A stretch of DNA of 64,000 nucleotides, from NCBI GenBank assembly GCA_028710565.1, contig JAQTTV010000011.1, positions 1 through 64,000 of the forward strand, in the 5' to 3' direction. Origin of the DNA: Gallionella sp. (GTDB lineage Bacteria; Pseudomonadota; Gammaproteobacteria; Burkholderiales; Gallionellaceae). Shown one piece after another: positions 35,745 through 44,355 of this stretch; positions within the stretch are counted from its first letter, which is position 1; every line of letters begins with the position of its first letter. The notes beneath the pieces were generated by a model, which was not told the origin of the DNA, searched no databases, and saw only the letters and a program-made list of their open reading frames with translations. The position numbers and the translations under genes were made by a program.

Positions 35745-35770
35745 CCCCTCGCCCGTTTACGGGAGAGGGG
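35745..35770. repeat. CCCCTC-CCCG hairpin repeat
   Basis: CCCCTCGCCCG-TTTA-CGGGAGAGGGG has an 11-bp stem with one mismatch. The same sequence type occurs inside the TpsA gene at 53046-53071. It is a REP-like unit of unknown role. Confidence 0.7.
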
Positions 35771-35825
35771 TAGGGGAGAGGGAACGCCGTAGACGTAAAT
35801 GGAATTTGAGTAAATACCGATGCCA

Positions 35826-36407
35826 TCAAGCGAGCGCACGCGCCAGTTCGCGTGCTTTATCCACGACCTTGTCCCAATGCTCCGCATAACGATGTCCGCC
35901 GTCTGGCGTGATGGTGCGGCTGTCATAGTGTGTCATCAGCGCGCAGGTTTCTCGATAGTCAATCACGTCATCGTCTTCGGCTAAAAACAAATTGATGGAC
36001 GTGGCGCGATGCAGGTTTGCGACCTCCGATTGGCAACGCGCAAATCCAGCGATATAGTCCGCTGTCACCGTAAACAGCTCACCTGTTTTGTAGTTTTCAT
36101 ATGTTTTGCCGACTCGCTCCACTATTTTTTTCGCAGGGTTCATGGAGGGATTGACCATGATGCAAGCTGCGCCAAGTTGTTGCGCAAAATAATGCGCCCA
36201 AAATCCGCCCAGCGAAGTGCCCACAAAAATCAGGGGAAAATTGACCACCTGATGCACCATCTCCGAAACCATTGTGACAGTTTGATTGGGGTTGGTCGGT
36301 AAATCAGGCGAAAAAACGCAATCGCGACCAAATGCCGCCACCAGCGCGTCGCTTTTAGGGCTGGTGCCAATACTGGCAAAACCGTGTAAATAAATAATAG
36401 TGGGCAT
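35826..36407 (-). CDS. YqiA/YcfP-like alpha/beta-fold esterase
   Basis: A 193-aa protein of the small YqiA/YcfP esterase family. It opens with PTIIYLHGFASIG, has the nucleophile elbow FVGTSLGGFWAHYFA (Ser), an acidic segment FLAEDDDVIDY and a C-terminal His in GGHRYAEH, giving a full Ser-Asp-His triad. ATG 36407 is used because the family begins directly at the first strand; an in-frame ATG at 36422 is possible and neither has a clear ribosome-binding site. It is a cytoplasmic hydrolase with unknown natural substrate. The 3' end lies 55 bp from a repeat hairpin. Confidence 0.85.
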   Translation of the reverse strand: MPTIIYLHGFASIGTSPKSDALVAAFGRDCVFSPDLPTNPNQTVTMVSEMVHQVVNFPLIFVGTSLGGFWAHYFAQQLGAACIMVNPSMNPAKKIVERVGKTYENYKTGELFTVTADYIAGFARCQSEVANLHRATSINLFLAEDDDVIDYRETCALMTHYDSRTITPDGGHRYAEHWDKVVDKARELARALA

Positions 36408-36445
36408 GTTTTGTACGCGCATTCAAGGTTGAATCTGCTTTGCTA

Positions 36446-36748
36446 TCAGTTAATGAAATAATCCGTGTCAATATCTCGTGCATGATGCAACACACGAACG
36501 ACCAGCAAGTGATCGTCTTGAGGCATATAAAAAACGATGTAGGGTGTGCGGGTTGGGAAGCTGCGCATTCCGTCCGCCAATTCTGGGCGCGCCCTACCCA
36601 TTTCGGGGTGTTCGCCTAAAATGGAAACGGCTGCTTGAATCACATCGAGCGATTCATCCGCCGCAATGGGATTTTCTTCGGCGATATTGAGCCACAATGC
36701 CAAAAGGTCCGCTTCTGCGGATCTGGTAAAACGAATGGTTGGCATCAC
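36446..36748 (-). CDS. ParE/RelE-family toxin
   Basis: A 100-aa protein with the ParE-type fold: an N-terminal helical hairpin (FTRSAEADLLALWLNIAEEN) and C-terminal strands (MRSFPTRTPYIVFYMPQDD, LLVVRVLHHARD). The C-terminal HHARD is typical of ParE toxins, most of which poison DNA gyrase. Its start overlaps the antitoxin stop by 4 bp, so the pair is translationally coupled with the antitoxin first. Confidence 0.88.
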   Translation of the reverse strand: MMPTIRFTRSAEADLLALWLNIAEENPIAADESLDVIQAAVSILGEHPEMGRARPELADGMRSFPTRTPYIVFYMPQDDHLLVVRVLHHARDIDTDYFIN

Positions 36749-37020
36749 ACGGCAATCTTGTGCGTTTGTAGAGCTTGCCGCCCTTGTCGCTTCAGATTTT
36801 CAAAATCTACTTCCGTTGTGCGACCATTTTTTGCATCACTCAACCCTTTGGCAATATCTTGCCGCAAGCTATCGAGCTGAGCGGTTTTCACTTGTTCATA
36901 AGCTTCAAACAGCCGCAACGCCTCACGGATAACCTCACTTGCCGAACCATACATGCCAGATTCGACACGCTGACGAACACGAGCCTCTAACTCAGGCGGC
37001 AAAGATACATTCATTGACAT
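36745..37020 (-). CDS. ParD-family ribbon-helix-helix antitoxin
   Basis: A 91-aa protein. The N-terminal ribbon-helix-helix domain (MNVSLPPELEARVRQRVESG, then SASEVIREALRLFEAYE) binds DNA, and the C-terminal tail (VDFENLKRQGRQALQTHK) would wrap around the toxin. A perfect 7-bp inverted repeat lies 32 bp upstream and is the likely autoregulatory operator. Confidence 0.9.
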   Translation of the reverse strand: MSMNVSLPPELEARVRQRVESGMYGSASEVIREALRLFEAYEQVKTAQLDSLRQDIAKGLSDAKNGRTTEVDFENLKRQGRQALQTHKIAV

Positions 37021-37051
37021 GACAGATTCTCCTAATAGGCAACGATTTGAG

Positions 37052-37070
37052 TATGGCAGTTTATGCCATA
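37052..37070. promoter_or_regulatory. Probable ParD operator
   Basis: TATGGCA-GTTTA-TGCCATA is a perfect inverted repeat 32 bp upstream of the antitoxin start codon, where ParD-type regulators bind their own promoter. Confidence 0.55.
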
Positions 37071-37120
37071 AATTGCGATAAGCAAAAAATGAACATTTTC
37101 ATTTGGTCTCCTATAAGTTA

Positions 37121-37156
37121 AAAAGTCTTACTTCCTTTGAGAAATAAGACTTTTTT
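37121..37156. terminator. Bidirectional terminator
   Basis: AAAAGTCTTA and TAAGACTTTT form a 10-bp stem with a 14-nt loop and A/T runs on both sides. It lies between the ParDE promoter and the remnant antitoxin and would end transcripts coming from the genes at higher coordinates. Confidence 0.75.
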
Positions 37157-37211
37157 GGATGCATTGGTTCATAAGCGACAAAGCGGGGAGTTGGAAAATC
37201 CGTTCGCCAAT

Positions 37212-37334
37212 TTAGGGAAACGCCCGCAAAGCGGCATCAGGTTCTTTTTCTACGATGGTCAGTAAGGTTGCTGCGGTACCAGAGGGTTTGCGGCGGTTCT
37301 GTTCCCAATTTTTAAGGGTTGCCAATTTCACACC
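37212..37334 (-). pseudogene. C-terminal remnant of an XRE/HigA-type antitoxin
   Basis: The minus-strand frame ending at TAA 37212-37214 encodes VKLATLKNWEQNRRKPSGTA followed by ATLLTIVEKEPDAALRAFP. This is the recognition helix and tail of HigA/NadS-type HTH antitoxins (usually S.ATLRNWEQGRR.P.G.A..LL). The first half is missing: the frame is cut exactly where the 3' end of the neighbouring membrane-protein gene begins. Confidence 0.75.
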
Positions 37335-37336
37335 AA

Positions 37337-38680
37337 TTACGCATCCTCTGATTCAGTACTCTTTGTCGATGCTTGTTTTCCTGTAGTGATGTTCTTTGTT
37401 TGTGATGATTGCGTCACAAGTTGCTTGGCAAGCTCGGTAACTTTACCCATAAAATCAGGAACAGTCTCAATAGCTTGGCGAACCACATTTGATGATGCAA
37501 ATTCGTGCCAAGGACTGCCATGTGTATCTGTTTCCACAAGACGAAGTGGTATTTCATCAAGACGAGTTAATGCTGAAGAAAATAGGCGTGCTTGAAAGGC
37601 AGGATCCAGTAGAGCCGCTTCGCGCCGATAGCCTTCATAGGCTTTTGAGATTGATGCCTTATATCCGTAGTCCTCAGCCAAACGAAATCTTTGCCCTATT
37701 TGCTTTGTTGATATCCATGCAAACCACACAGGCGCGCCTACGGACAATAGAGCTAGAAGTAGGTTAATCCAAATAGACGCATTGCCTACAGAAGGAGTTG
37801 TGGAAGAGACGATAATTGCATTTGCTAAATTACGTAGTTGATTTGAGCCAACAATAGTTCCAGAAACCAGAGAGATAATGAGGCCTATCACCCATATCCA
37901 CATAGACATGTTTAACTTTCCTGATCGATCCGCAAACGCGGATGCTAGTCCTTCGCTTGTTGTGGCTCTGTAGGATTCATTGCAACGCTCGATAATCACT
38001 TCAGCTTCTTTTTCACTTTTAGCTAACTTTTCGCGCATGCTCTGTATTTCAGAGAGAATTTTCTGTGCTAATGCACGGTCAGCGGTTGAGTCAGTTAGTA
38101 GGGTTGCAATCACTGCACGTGACTCTTTAAGTGTTTCCAAATCTGTTGGGAGTTGCTCCGCCGCTTCATGAGCCTGTTCGATGCGTTCAACTTTCTCATC
38201 TAGGCTCCCAGCTCTGCTATTAATGTCTGATATCTGCGCTTCAATGGCTCTTAAAGGTTTTAGGACGCGCTTTAGAGTTTTAATAGCTTCGGTCTTTTTC
38301 CCCTCAATGGCTTGAGCATTATCATTTCCAAAAGCGTCATCTAAGGCGATTTTTAAGTTGTTTAATGTAACCAAATAAGCGGGAACGGCTATGTTGGCGT
38401 TGGCATTCCAAAATTGCGGGATGGTATTGGATCGGATAAAGGTAAGACGCCTGACATAGTCTTTTAGAGAAGCCTCTCCAGATTCAAACTCTTCTTCGCC
38501 GCGAGATTTAATAAATTGTGACAACGATGTCGCAACTTGAATTAACTCATCCCGTGTAATTCCAGCAAAACCCCAATTGTTGTGCGCAATATTAATTGGC
38601 TCATTATTTGGCATTACCTTTGGTATAGTCGCACTAATTTGATCAAGCTCGTTGCGGATCAATTCTAGAATTGGATGCAT
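37337..38680 (-). CDS. Coiled-coil membrane protein, possible defence gene
   Basis: A 447-aa protein read from ATG 38680 (MHPILELIRNELDQI), with AAGGGAAG 8 bp upstream. The N-terminal 130 residues are helical; residues about 130-250 form a coiled coil (SLDEKVERIEQAHEAAEQL; LSEIQSMREKLAKSEKEAEV). Two transmembrane helices follow (MSMWIWVIGLIISLVSGTIV and IWINLLLALLSVGAPVWFAW) and the C-terminus is a soluble helical domain. I do not recognise the family. Its AT-richer codon use, the truncated antitoxin next to it and nearby toxin-antitoxin genes suggest it was acquired, perhaps as a defence or stress gene. Confidence 0.6.
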   Translation of the reverse strand: MHPILELIRNELDQISATIPKVMPNNEPINIAHNNWGFAGITRDELIQVATSLSQFIKSRGEEEFESGEASLKDYVRRLTFIRSNTIPQFWNANANIAVPAYLVTLNNLKIALDDAFGNDNAQAIEGKKTEAIKTLKRVLKPLRAIEAQISDINSRAGSLDEKVERIEQAHEAAEQLPTDLETLKESRAVIATLLTDSTADRALAQKILSEIQSMREKLAKSEKEAEVIIERCNESYRATTSEGLASAFADRSGKLNMSMWIWVIGLIISLVSGTIVGSNQLRNLANAIIVSSTTPSVGNASIWINLLLALLSVGAPVWFAWISTKQIGQRFRLAEDYGYKASISKAYEGYRREAALLDPAFQARLFSSALTRLDEIPLRLVETDTHGSPWHEFASSNVVRQAIETVPDFMGKVTELAKQLVTQSSQTKNITTGKQASTKSTESEDA

Positions 38681-38826
38681 ACTGTCGCTTCCCTTTGTGT
38701 TAATAAGCAGCCATCCCCCGTCCAAGCAACACGGGTGCTATAAATACATGTCCGAAACTGTAGCAGAAAATCACCATCATCGTGATGGGTAAATGCTTGT
38801 GCGTGGACTTGTACGACACGCTGGTG

Positions 38827-40101
38827 TCAGCACGCCACAGGTAACTCTCCCCACTCCGTCGTGTAGTTAGGCGATTTATTTTCCCGTCGTATTGCCCAGC
38901 GTTGCTGGGTTCCTGATGCGGCGATGCTGACACTGCCTTGCCCCATTTTGCGATTGATTGCGTCTAGGGTGCGCATCAGGGTTTCGGATTTTTCTGAGCG
39001 GCATGGTACGCTGAATAAATCGGTTTGCAGACAGCTTTTGGGTTGCAAGCCCATTAGCAACACGCCCGTCTTTTTGTATTGGAAGCCGTGGCGATAAATG
39101 CTTTGCAAGCCTTGTTGCGCAGCGTGTATCAATTGGAGGGTGTTGTCCGTTGCCTGAAAGAGCGGGACAACGATGGATCGCTGGTATTGCGGCTGGTCTT
39201 CTTTGTGCGGATTGGTTTGAATAAATACGCTGAGGCTGTGGGCTAAGGATTGGTCATGGCGCAGTTTTTCAGCGGCGCGGGTGGTGAAGTGGGCGAGGGC
39301 TTCGGCTAAGTCGCCTAAGCTGGTGACGGTAGAGCCGAATGAGCGCGACACCATGATTTGTTGACGGGGTGTGTTGGCAGGTTCTAATGCGATACATGGC
39401 TTGCCGTTGAGTTCGTGCAGGGTGCGCAACAACACAATTGAAAACTGGCTGCGCAGGGTGTCGGGATCAGCGGTGCGGAGTTGTTCAATGCTGTGTATGC
39501 CGAGGGTTTGGAGCTTTTCGGCGATATTCTTTCCAACTCCCCACACATCATTGACGGGCAGACGATGAAACAAATCACTGCGCTGCATTTCGTCCAGTCG
39601 CCCAAAATCGCACACGCTATCCCGCCCCGCCAATCCCTTTTTGGCGCAATGATTCGCCAGTTTTGCCAGTGTTTTGGTTTCGGCAATGCCCACACAAACG
39701 GGAATGCCGACGCTTTGCTTGATGGTGCGTCGTATGCGTTGGCCATATTCCACTAGGCTATGCGGCGGAAATCCGTCTAAATTCAAGAAACATTCGTCTA
39801 TGGAATAGATCTCCTGCTGTGGGGAAAAATCGGCAAGGAGCGACATCACCCGTGCGGACATATCGCCATACAAGGCGTAATTGCTGGATAAAGCGATGAT
39901 GCCATGTTGACGGGCGAATTTCTCCAGTTTGAACCACGGCTCAGCCATTTTGATGCCGAGTGCTTTGACTTCATTCGAGCGTGCCACCGCGCAGCCGTCA
40001 TTGTTGGACAGCACCACCACAGGCTTGCCTTCGAGCTTGGGGTTAAATACCCGTTCGCAGGAGACATAAAAATTATTGCAATCCACCAGCGCAATGGTCA
40101 T
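38827..40101 (-). CDS. umuC: DNA polymerase V catalytic subunit UmuC
   Basis: A 424-aa Y-family polymerase for translesion synthesis. The catalytic segments are clear: [18 protein letters not shown] with the first metal Asp, and [14 protein letters not shown] with the SIDE motif. The two helix-hairpin-helix elements ([20 protein letters not shown]) and the UmuC-specific C-terminal domain follow. It begins 6 bp after umuD ends, so the two form one operon. UmuC normally acts with processed UmuD' and RecA during the SOS response. Confidence 0.96.
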   Translation of the reverse strand: MTIALVDCNNFYVSCERVFNPKLEGKPVVVLSNNDGCAVARSNEVKALGIKMAEPWFKLEKFARQHGIIALSSNYALYGDMSARVMSLLADFSPQQEIYSIDECFLNLDGFPPHSLVEYGQRIRRTIKQSVGIPVCVGIAETKTLAKLANHCAKKGLAGRDSVCDFGRLDEMQRSDLFHRLPVNDVWGVGKNIAEKLQTLGIHSIEQLRTADPDTLRSQFSIVLLRTLHELNGKPCIALEPANTPRQQIMVSRSFGSTVTSLGDLAEALAHFTTRAAEKLRHDQSLAHSLSVFIQTNPHKEDQPQYQRSIVVPLFQATDNTLQLIHAAQQGLQSIYRHGFQYKKTGVLLMGLQPKSCLQTDLFSVPCRSEKSETLMRTLDAINRKMGQGSVSIAASGTQQRWAIRRENKSPNYTTEWGELPVAC

Positions 40102-40107
40102 GGCGGC

Positions 40108-40710
40108 TTATTGAAATTTGGTAACGCAGGAGGTGACCACGCCCCAGATTTGCAGTTCTTGTCCTTCTTTGAAGGTGATGTCTTTGAAGCGGGGATTTTC
40201 TGCGTGTAGGCTGACCACGCCCGCACAGTGAATCAGGCGTTTTACGGTGAGTTCACCATCTATCGCGGCAATGACAATATCCCCTGATTTGGGCGTGAGC
40301 GATTTATCCACCACCAACAAATCACCGTCCATAATCCCCGCACCCGTCATGCTATTGCCTTTGGCGCGCACAAAGAACGTGGATTCTTTGCGATGCACCA
40401 GATGTTCGTCCAAACTGAGGCGAGTTTGGATATAGTCATCGGCAGGGGATGGAAAACCAGCGGGGACTTTATGGCTGAAGAGCGGGATGTGTACGGGCGC
40501 AGCGTCTAAGGCGGGCAGTTGAATATCCTGCTGCAATCGCGCATCGCGTATTTTGGCTTTGTGCGCGGCGAGCATATCCGAAATCGCGCTGACCGTGCTT
40601 TCAGGCACGCGCATGACACGCGTTTGTTCACCATAAGGGCTAGAGCCAGACTTACGTCCCGCATTCGGACGCGTCCCGCCATGGGAGATAGGATTGGGTT
40701 TTTTGTGCAT
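40108..40710 (-). CDS. umuD: UmuD-like S24 peptidase with N-terminal extension
   Basis: A 200-aa protein. The C-terminal 120 residues match UmuD: self-cleavage site Ala84-Gly85 (KVPAGFPSP), nucleophile Ser120 (AKGNSMTGAGI) and general base Lys157 (ELTVKRL). Spacing from cleavage site to Ser and Lys equals that of E. coli UmuD (24/25, 60, 97), so the protein carries an extra N-terminal segment of exactly about 60 residues. That segment has a basic GGTRPNAGRKSGSS stretch and a helix, and could bind DNA or a partner before cleavage. A 19-bp palindrome lies just upstream of the start codon. Confidence 0.9.
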   Translation of the reverse strand: MHKKPNPISHGGTRPNAGRKSGSSPYGEQTRVMRVPESTVSAISDMLAAHKAKIRDARLQQDIQLPALDAAPVHIPLFSHKVPAGFPSPADDYIQTRLSLDEHLVHRKESTFFVRAKGNSMTGAGIMDGDLLVVDKSLTPKSGDIVIAAIDGELTVKRLIHCAGVVSLHAENPRFKDITFKEGQELQIWGVVTSCVTKFQ

Positions 40711-40715
40711 AATTT

Positions 40716-40734
40716 GAATATCGTAACGATATTC
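40716..40734. promoter_or_regulatory. Palindromic operator upstream of umuDC
   Basis: GAATATCGT-A-ACGATATTC is a perfect 9-bp inverted repeat around one central base, 5 bp before the umuD start codon. It differs from the E. coli LexA box (CTGT-N8-ACAG) and may be a lineage-specific LexA site or a site for the extended UmuD itself. Confidence 0.55.
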
Positions 40735-40824
40735 ATCTTAAAGCGCAAGGACAAAAGGGATTGGGTGTTCCCAGCAAAATTCTGTGTCACGTTTGCTATT
40801 GTCACTTTCTTCAAATTTGCTATG

Positions 40825-40847
40825 ATGGTATGAATTATTCCTACCAT
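40825..40847. promoter_or_regulatory. Probable operator of the second ParDE module
   Basis: ATGGTA...TACCAT are 6-bp inverted arms separated by 11 bp, 19 bp upstream of the antitoxin start. AAAGGA at 40855-40860 is the ribosome-binding site. Confidence 0.45.
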
Positions 40848-40865
40848 TAGCTCAAAGGAACTCCA

Positions 40866-41153
40866 ATGGCCACCGCCGAGAAAATCAGTATTGCCTTGCC
40901 ACCTGAAATGGTTCATATCGTCCGTGGTGCCGTTGCTACTGGCGAATATGCATCAAGCAGCGAAGTCATTCGTGATGCGCTACGTGACTGGACATACAAA
41001 CGCAATTTGCGCCAACAAGGTGCGGCCGAATTGCGTCGTGTCTGGCAGGAAGCCCTAAACGACAAGACACCAGGCATTTTTCCTGACGATGTACTAGATC
41101 GTCTTGAGAAAAAGTATCAAGCCCTTGCCGATGGTACAAACATAGACAAATGA
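40866..41153 (+). CDS. ParD-family antitoxin
   Basis: A 95-aa ribbon-helix-helix protein. The DNA-binding domain is EKISIALPPEMVHIVRGAVA then SSSEVIRDALRDWTYKRNL, and the acidic C-terminal tail (FPDDVLDRLEKKYQALAD) is the toxin-binding part. It overlaps the toxin gene by 4 bp. This module is transcribed away from umuDC. Confidence 0.9.
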   Translation: MATAEKISIALPPEMVHIVRGAVATGEYASSSEVIRDALRDWTYKRNLRQQGAAELRRVWQEALNDKTPGIFPDDVLDRLEKKYQALADGTNIDK

Positions 41154-41443
41154 TGAAACTGGAACTATCACGCTACATTGAAGGTGATCTGGATAACATC
41201 GCGGACTATATTGCCCAAGATAATCCACGTCGAGCCGTTACATTCATTCAGGACATGCGCGCGAAATTTTTCGACATCCAGCGCAACCCACTGATCTATC
41301 AGTTTCGTCCCGACATTGGCGAGGACGCACGTATTGCAACAGTTGGGAACTATGCCATTCTCTTCCGTCTCATAGGAGAGGTCATCAGGATTGAACGCAT
41401 CGTTTACGGTGGTCGTGACTTACCAAACATTTTCGATCTATAA
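41150..41443 (+). CDS. ParE/RelE-family toxin
   Basis: A 97-aa toxin of the ParE superfamily. The N-terminal helices (SRYIEGDLDNIADYIAQDN, RAVTFIQDMRAKFFDI) and C-terminal strands (RIATVGNYAILFRLIGEVIR, IERIVYGGRDL) match. The C-terminal YGGRDL corresponds to the HGARD-like end of ParE toxins. The start at ATG 41150 lies inside the antitoxin's last codons. Confidence 0.88.
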   Translation: MMKLELSRYIEGDLDNIADYIAQDNPRRAVTFIQDMRAKFFDIQRNPLIYQFRPDIGEDARIATVGNYAILFRLIGEVIRIERIVYGGRDLPNIFDL

Positions 41444-41550
41444 GCATCATCTGCAGCCAACTCGCGGTTAGTGGCTGAAAACTGTTCGGTCAATTTAATT
41501 ATCATTCCTTCAATATCCGCTATAGGTAGTACAGCAGATACGCATCGCGA

Positions 41551-41676
41551 TCAGGCATAACGTGCCAGAATCGAGACTGACCTGCTCTTGGCGACTGTCC
41601 GCAATCCAGCAAGCAATTCAACGGGGCTTATTTTCTCAATCGATTCTGAGGCGAAGTTCGTGAAGGAGGAATCCAC
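41551..41676 (-). CDS. Small open frame with a strong ribosome-binding site
   Basis: GTG 41676 is preceded by GGAGG with a 5-nt spacer. The 41-aa product (FTNFASESIEKISPVELLAG, then LRTVAKSRSVSILARYA) is helical. It looks like the N-terminus of a longer protein that was truncated. The rest of 41444-41740 holds nothing else I can support. Confidence 0.3.
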   Translation of the reverse strand: MDSSFTNFASESIEKISPVELLAGLRTVAKSRSVSILARYA

Positions 41677-41740
41677 AGTCACCTCCAGACATCAAAGTAA
41701 AATTTTGAGGCGACAACTAGCCTGAAACTGGGGGACTTAG

Positions 41741-41776
41741 AAAAGAAAAAAGGGCTAAACATTTCTGTTTAACCCT
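41741..41776 (-). terminator. Terminator of tRNA-Arg(ACG)
   Basis: AGGG-C-TAAACA and TGTTTA-A-CCCT pair around TTTC. On the minus strand the stem is followed by a T-rich tract. It lies 10 bp after the tRNA gene. Confidence 0.75.
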
Positions 41777-41785
41777 TTGAATCTA

Positions 41786-41862
41786 TGGTGCGCCCGGAGC
41801 GATTCGAACGCCCGACCCCTTGGTTCGTAGCCAAGTACTCTATCCAGCTGAGCTACGGGCGC
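41786..41862 (-). tRNA. tRNA-Arg (anticodon ACG)
   Basis: This 77-nt gene has an encoded CCA end. The acceptor stem is GCGCCCG/CGGGCGC and the anticodon stem CTTGG/CCAAG has loop CTACGAA. It reads the CGN box through inosine after deamination. It has no attachment-site duplication in this window. Confidence 0.95.
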
Positions 41863-42134
41863 ATACTGTTCAATCTGTGTTGCTGAAGGAACGGGGCGCA
41901 TTATATACGATAAGTCGCGTTTGGCAAGTAAAATCGTCATGGTGTTTGCAATCTCGTTTGCACGCGATTGGACGGCAATGCGGTGAGGGGCGGACATTTG
42001 CTGCAAAATTGCACAGGAATCTAGTCTCGCATCAAGGGTTTGCGGCATAATGGCGGTGTTTCTGCGCACTTTGACGCAGTTTTTGCAATGCAAATTTAAA
42101 ATCCAATTAACTTTCAATTAGATACGTAATAAAC

Positions 42135-43643
42135 ATGACAACTGAATCCCCTATTGCCCATCAGGATGAAAACCAGATTATCACCGAACGCCGTCATAAG
42201 TTGGCTACGATTCGTCAAGCGGGCGTAGCTTTCCCGAATGATTTTAGTCGTGAACATTTGGCGCAAGACTTACACGATCAATACGAAAGCCTGTCACATG
42301 ACGAACTAGAAGCGGCACAAATTAAAGTGGCTGTGGCAGGTCGTATGATGTTGAAGCGGGTGATGGGCAAGGCAAGTTTTGCCACGATTCAGGATATGAG
42401 TGGTCGTATTCAGTTGTTTATCAGCAATAACGACACGGGCGAGGCGTTGCATACCGAGTTTAAACATTATGACTTGGGCGATATTTTGGGCGCGCAAGGC
42501 GTGTTGTTTAAAACCAAGACGGGCGAGCTGTCCATCCGTGTGGCAAATGTGCGTTTGTTGACCAAAGCCTTGCGCCCTTTGCCTGAAAAATTCCACGGTT
42601 TGAGCGATCAAGAGCAGAAATATCGCCAACGCTATTTGGATTTGATTACCAATCCTGATGCGCGCAAGGTGTTTATGATGCGCACCAAAATTATTCAAGC
42701 TATTCGTGAGTTCTTTATTGGCCACGGTTATATGGAAGTAGAAACCCCGATGATGCACGCCATTCCTGGTGGCGCATCGGCAAAACCATTTGAAACGCAT
42801 CACAACGCGCTGGATATGAAAATGTATTTGCGTATCGCGCCTGAGTTGTATTTGAAACGCTTGGTGGTGGGTGGTTTTGAAAAAGTGTTTGAAATCAATC
42901 GTAATTTCCGTAATGAAGGGCTTTCGACTCGTCATAATCCTGAATTCACGATGTTGGAATTTTACGAAGCCTATCGTGATTACCGCTATTTGATGGATTT
43001 TAGCGAAAGCCTGTTCCGCGAAGTGGCGATGAAAGTGTTGGGAACAACGCAAATTAGTTATCAAGGTAAGCCGCTGGATTTGGGTAAACCCTTCCACCGT
43101 TTGACCATGGTGCAAGCGATCCAAAAATATCATCCACAATTCACGACGGCACAATTGAATGATCGCGATTTTGTGGTGAATCAATTGGAAGATTTGAAAG
43201 CTAAATACAAACCTGAAGATGGCATCGGCGGTCTGCAATTGTCGTTGTTTGAAGAATTGGCGGAAACATTGTTGTTTGAACCAACTTTTATTATCGACTA
43301 CCCCGTGGAAGTCTCGCCTTTGGCGCGCAGCAGTGACAAGCATCCTGAAATCACTGAACGCTTTGAATTGTTTGTGGTGGGGCGCGAATTGGCGAATGGT
43401 TTCTCCGAGTTGAACGACGCGGAAGATCAAGCGGCGCGTTTTGATGCGCAAGTGGCGGCAAAAGATGCGGGCGACGAAGAAGCGATGTTTAAGGACAACG
43501 ATTACATCCGCGCTTTGGAATATGGTTTGCCACCGACCGCAGGGCAGGGCATCGGCATCGACCGTTTGGTGATGTTGCTGACCGACAGTGCCAGCATTCG
43601 TGACGTGATTTTGTTCCCGCAAATGCGTCCTGAGGCACTCTGA
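42135..43643 (+). CDS. lysS: Lysyl-tRNA synthetase (class II)
   Basis: A 502-aa enzyme that charges tRNA-Lys. The N-terminal OB-fold anticodon-binding domain ([20 protein letters not shown]) precedes the class II core with motif 1 ([20 protein letters not shown]), motif 2 ([20 protein letters not shown]) and motif 3 ([11 protein letters not shown]). The length is typical. A 270-bp leader lies between the tRNA-Arg gene and its start, with no T-box recognised. It ends 10 bp before the Crp/Fnr gene. Confidence 0.98.
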   Translation: MTTESPIAHQDENQIITERRHKLATIRQAGVAFPNDFSREHLAQDLHDQYESLSHDELEAAQIKVAVAGRMMLKRVMGKASFATIQDMSGRIQLFISNNDTGEALHTEFKHYDLGDILGAQGVLFKTKTGELSIRVANVRLLTKALRPLPEKFHGLSDQEQKYRQRYLDLITNPDARKVFMMRTKIIQAIREFFIGHGYMEVETPMMHAIPGGASAKPFETHHNALDMKMYLRIAPELYLKRLVVGGFEKVFEINRNFRNEGLSTRHNPEFTMLEFYEAYRDYRYLMDFSESLFREVAMKVLGTTQISYQGKPLDLGKPFHRLTMVQAIQKYHPQFTTAQLNDRDFVVNQLEDLKAKYKPEDGIGGLQLSLFEELAETLLFEPTFIIDYPVEVSPLARSSDKHPEITERFELFVVGRELANGFSELNDAEDQAARFDAQVAAKDAGDEEAMFKDNDYIRALEYGLPPTAGQGIGIDRLVMLLTDSASIRDVILFPQMRPEAL

Positions 43644-43653
43644 GCATCCAACG

Positions 43654-44313
43654 ATGACTGACCTATCTGCCCGTTTGTTGCAGCATTACCCTATGCTGCG
43701 CGATATACCCGAAGCGGAGCGTGCGACGTTTCTGACGGGTGCGCGAGTGGTGACGCTGCCCGCAGGGACGGTGGTGTTTGATGAACATCAGGCTTGCCAA
43801 GGCTTTCCCTTGTTGTTGTCAGGCGCAATACGCGTGATTAAAAGTTCAGCGAATGGGCGGGAATTGCAGTTGTATCGAGTGGTCGCGGGCGAAAGTTGTA
43901 TCCTCACCAGCAGTTGCTTATTGGGACACACGCGTTATTTAGCGCGCGGCATTGCTGAACAGGATAGCGAAATTCTATTGTTGCCTGCGGTAGCGTTTTA
44001 TCAATGGTTTGGTCAACACGCAGCCTTTCGAGATTATGTGTTCAAGTTGTTTTCAGAACGCTTGACCGACTTGATGGAGCTGATTTCTGCGGTGGCATTT
44101 CAAAAGCTGGATCAACGCTTGGCGGTGTTATTGATACACAAAGCCAGCCCTATTCATACCACGCACCAAGCGTTGGCGGATGAATTGGGTTGCGCGCGCG
44201 AGATTGTGAGTCGGTTATTGAAAGCCTTTGCCGAACAAGGATGGGTAAAGTTGGGACGGGAGCTGGTCGAATTGACCAATCCCGTTGCGCTAAAGAAATT
44301 TTCAACGCTGTGA
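43654..44313 (+). CDS. Crp/Fnr-family transcriptional regulator
   Basis: A 219-aa regulator. The N-terminal cyclic-nucleotide-binding-like beta barrel (LPAGTVVFDEHQACQGFPLL; AIRVIKSSANGRELQLY) is followed by the dimer helix and a winged HTH (THQALADELGCAREIVSRLL). Cysteines are present (CQGF, ESCILTSSCLLG) but not in the N-terminal FNR iron-sulfur pattern, so oxygen sensing through a 4Fe-4S cluster is unlikely. The recognition helix AREIVSRLL is FNR/DNR-like. The ligand and regulon are unknown. Confidence 0.9.
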   Translation: MTDLSARLLQHYPMLRDIPEAERATFLTGARVVTLPAGTVVFDEHQACQGFPLLLSGAIRVIKSSANGRELQLYRVVAGESCILTSSCLLGHTRYLARGIAEQDSEILLLPAVAFYQWFGQHAAFRDYVFKLFSERLTDLMELISAVAFQKLDQRLAVLLIHKASPIHTTHQALADELGCAREIVSRLLKAFAEQGWVKLGRELVELTNPVALKKFSTL

Positions 44314-44355
44314 TGGCGAATTGCGCCGTGTGCGCAGTGAATGAGGAGATGAAGT

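Noticed and set aside
38700-38933. 77-codon frame overlapping the 3' end of umuC
   Set aside because: It overlaps umuC in another frame, has no ribosome-binding site and no recognisable product.
42306-43622. Long open frame (438 codons) antisense to lysS
   Set aside because: It is the reverse of a clearly identified lysyl-tRNA synthetase; its product is rich in His, Phe and Gln as expected of a shadow frame and matches no family.
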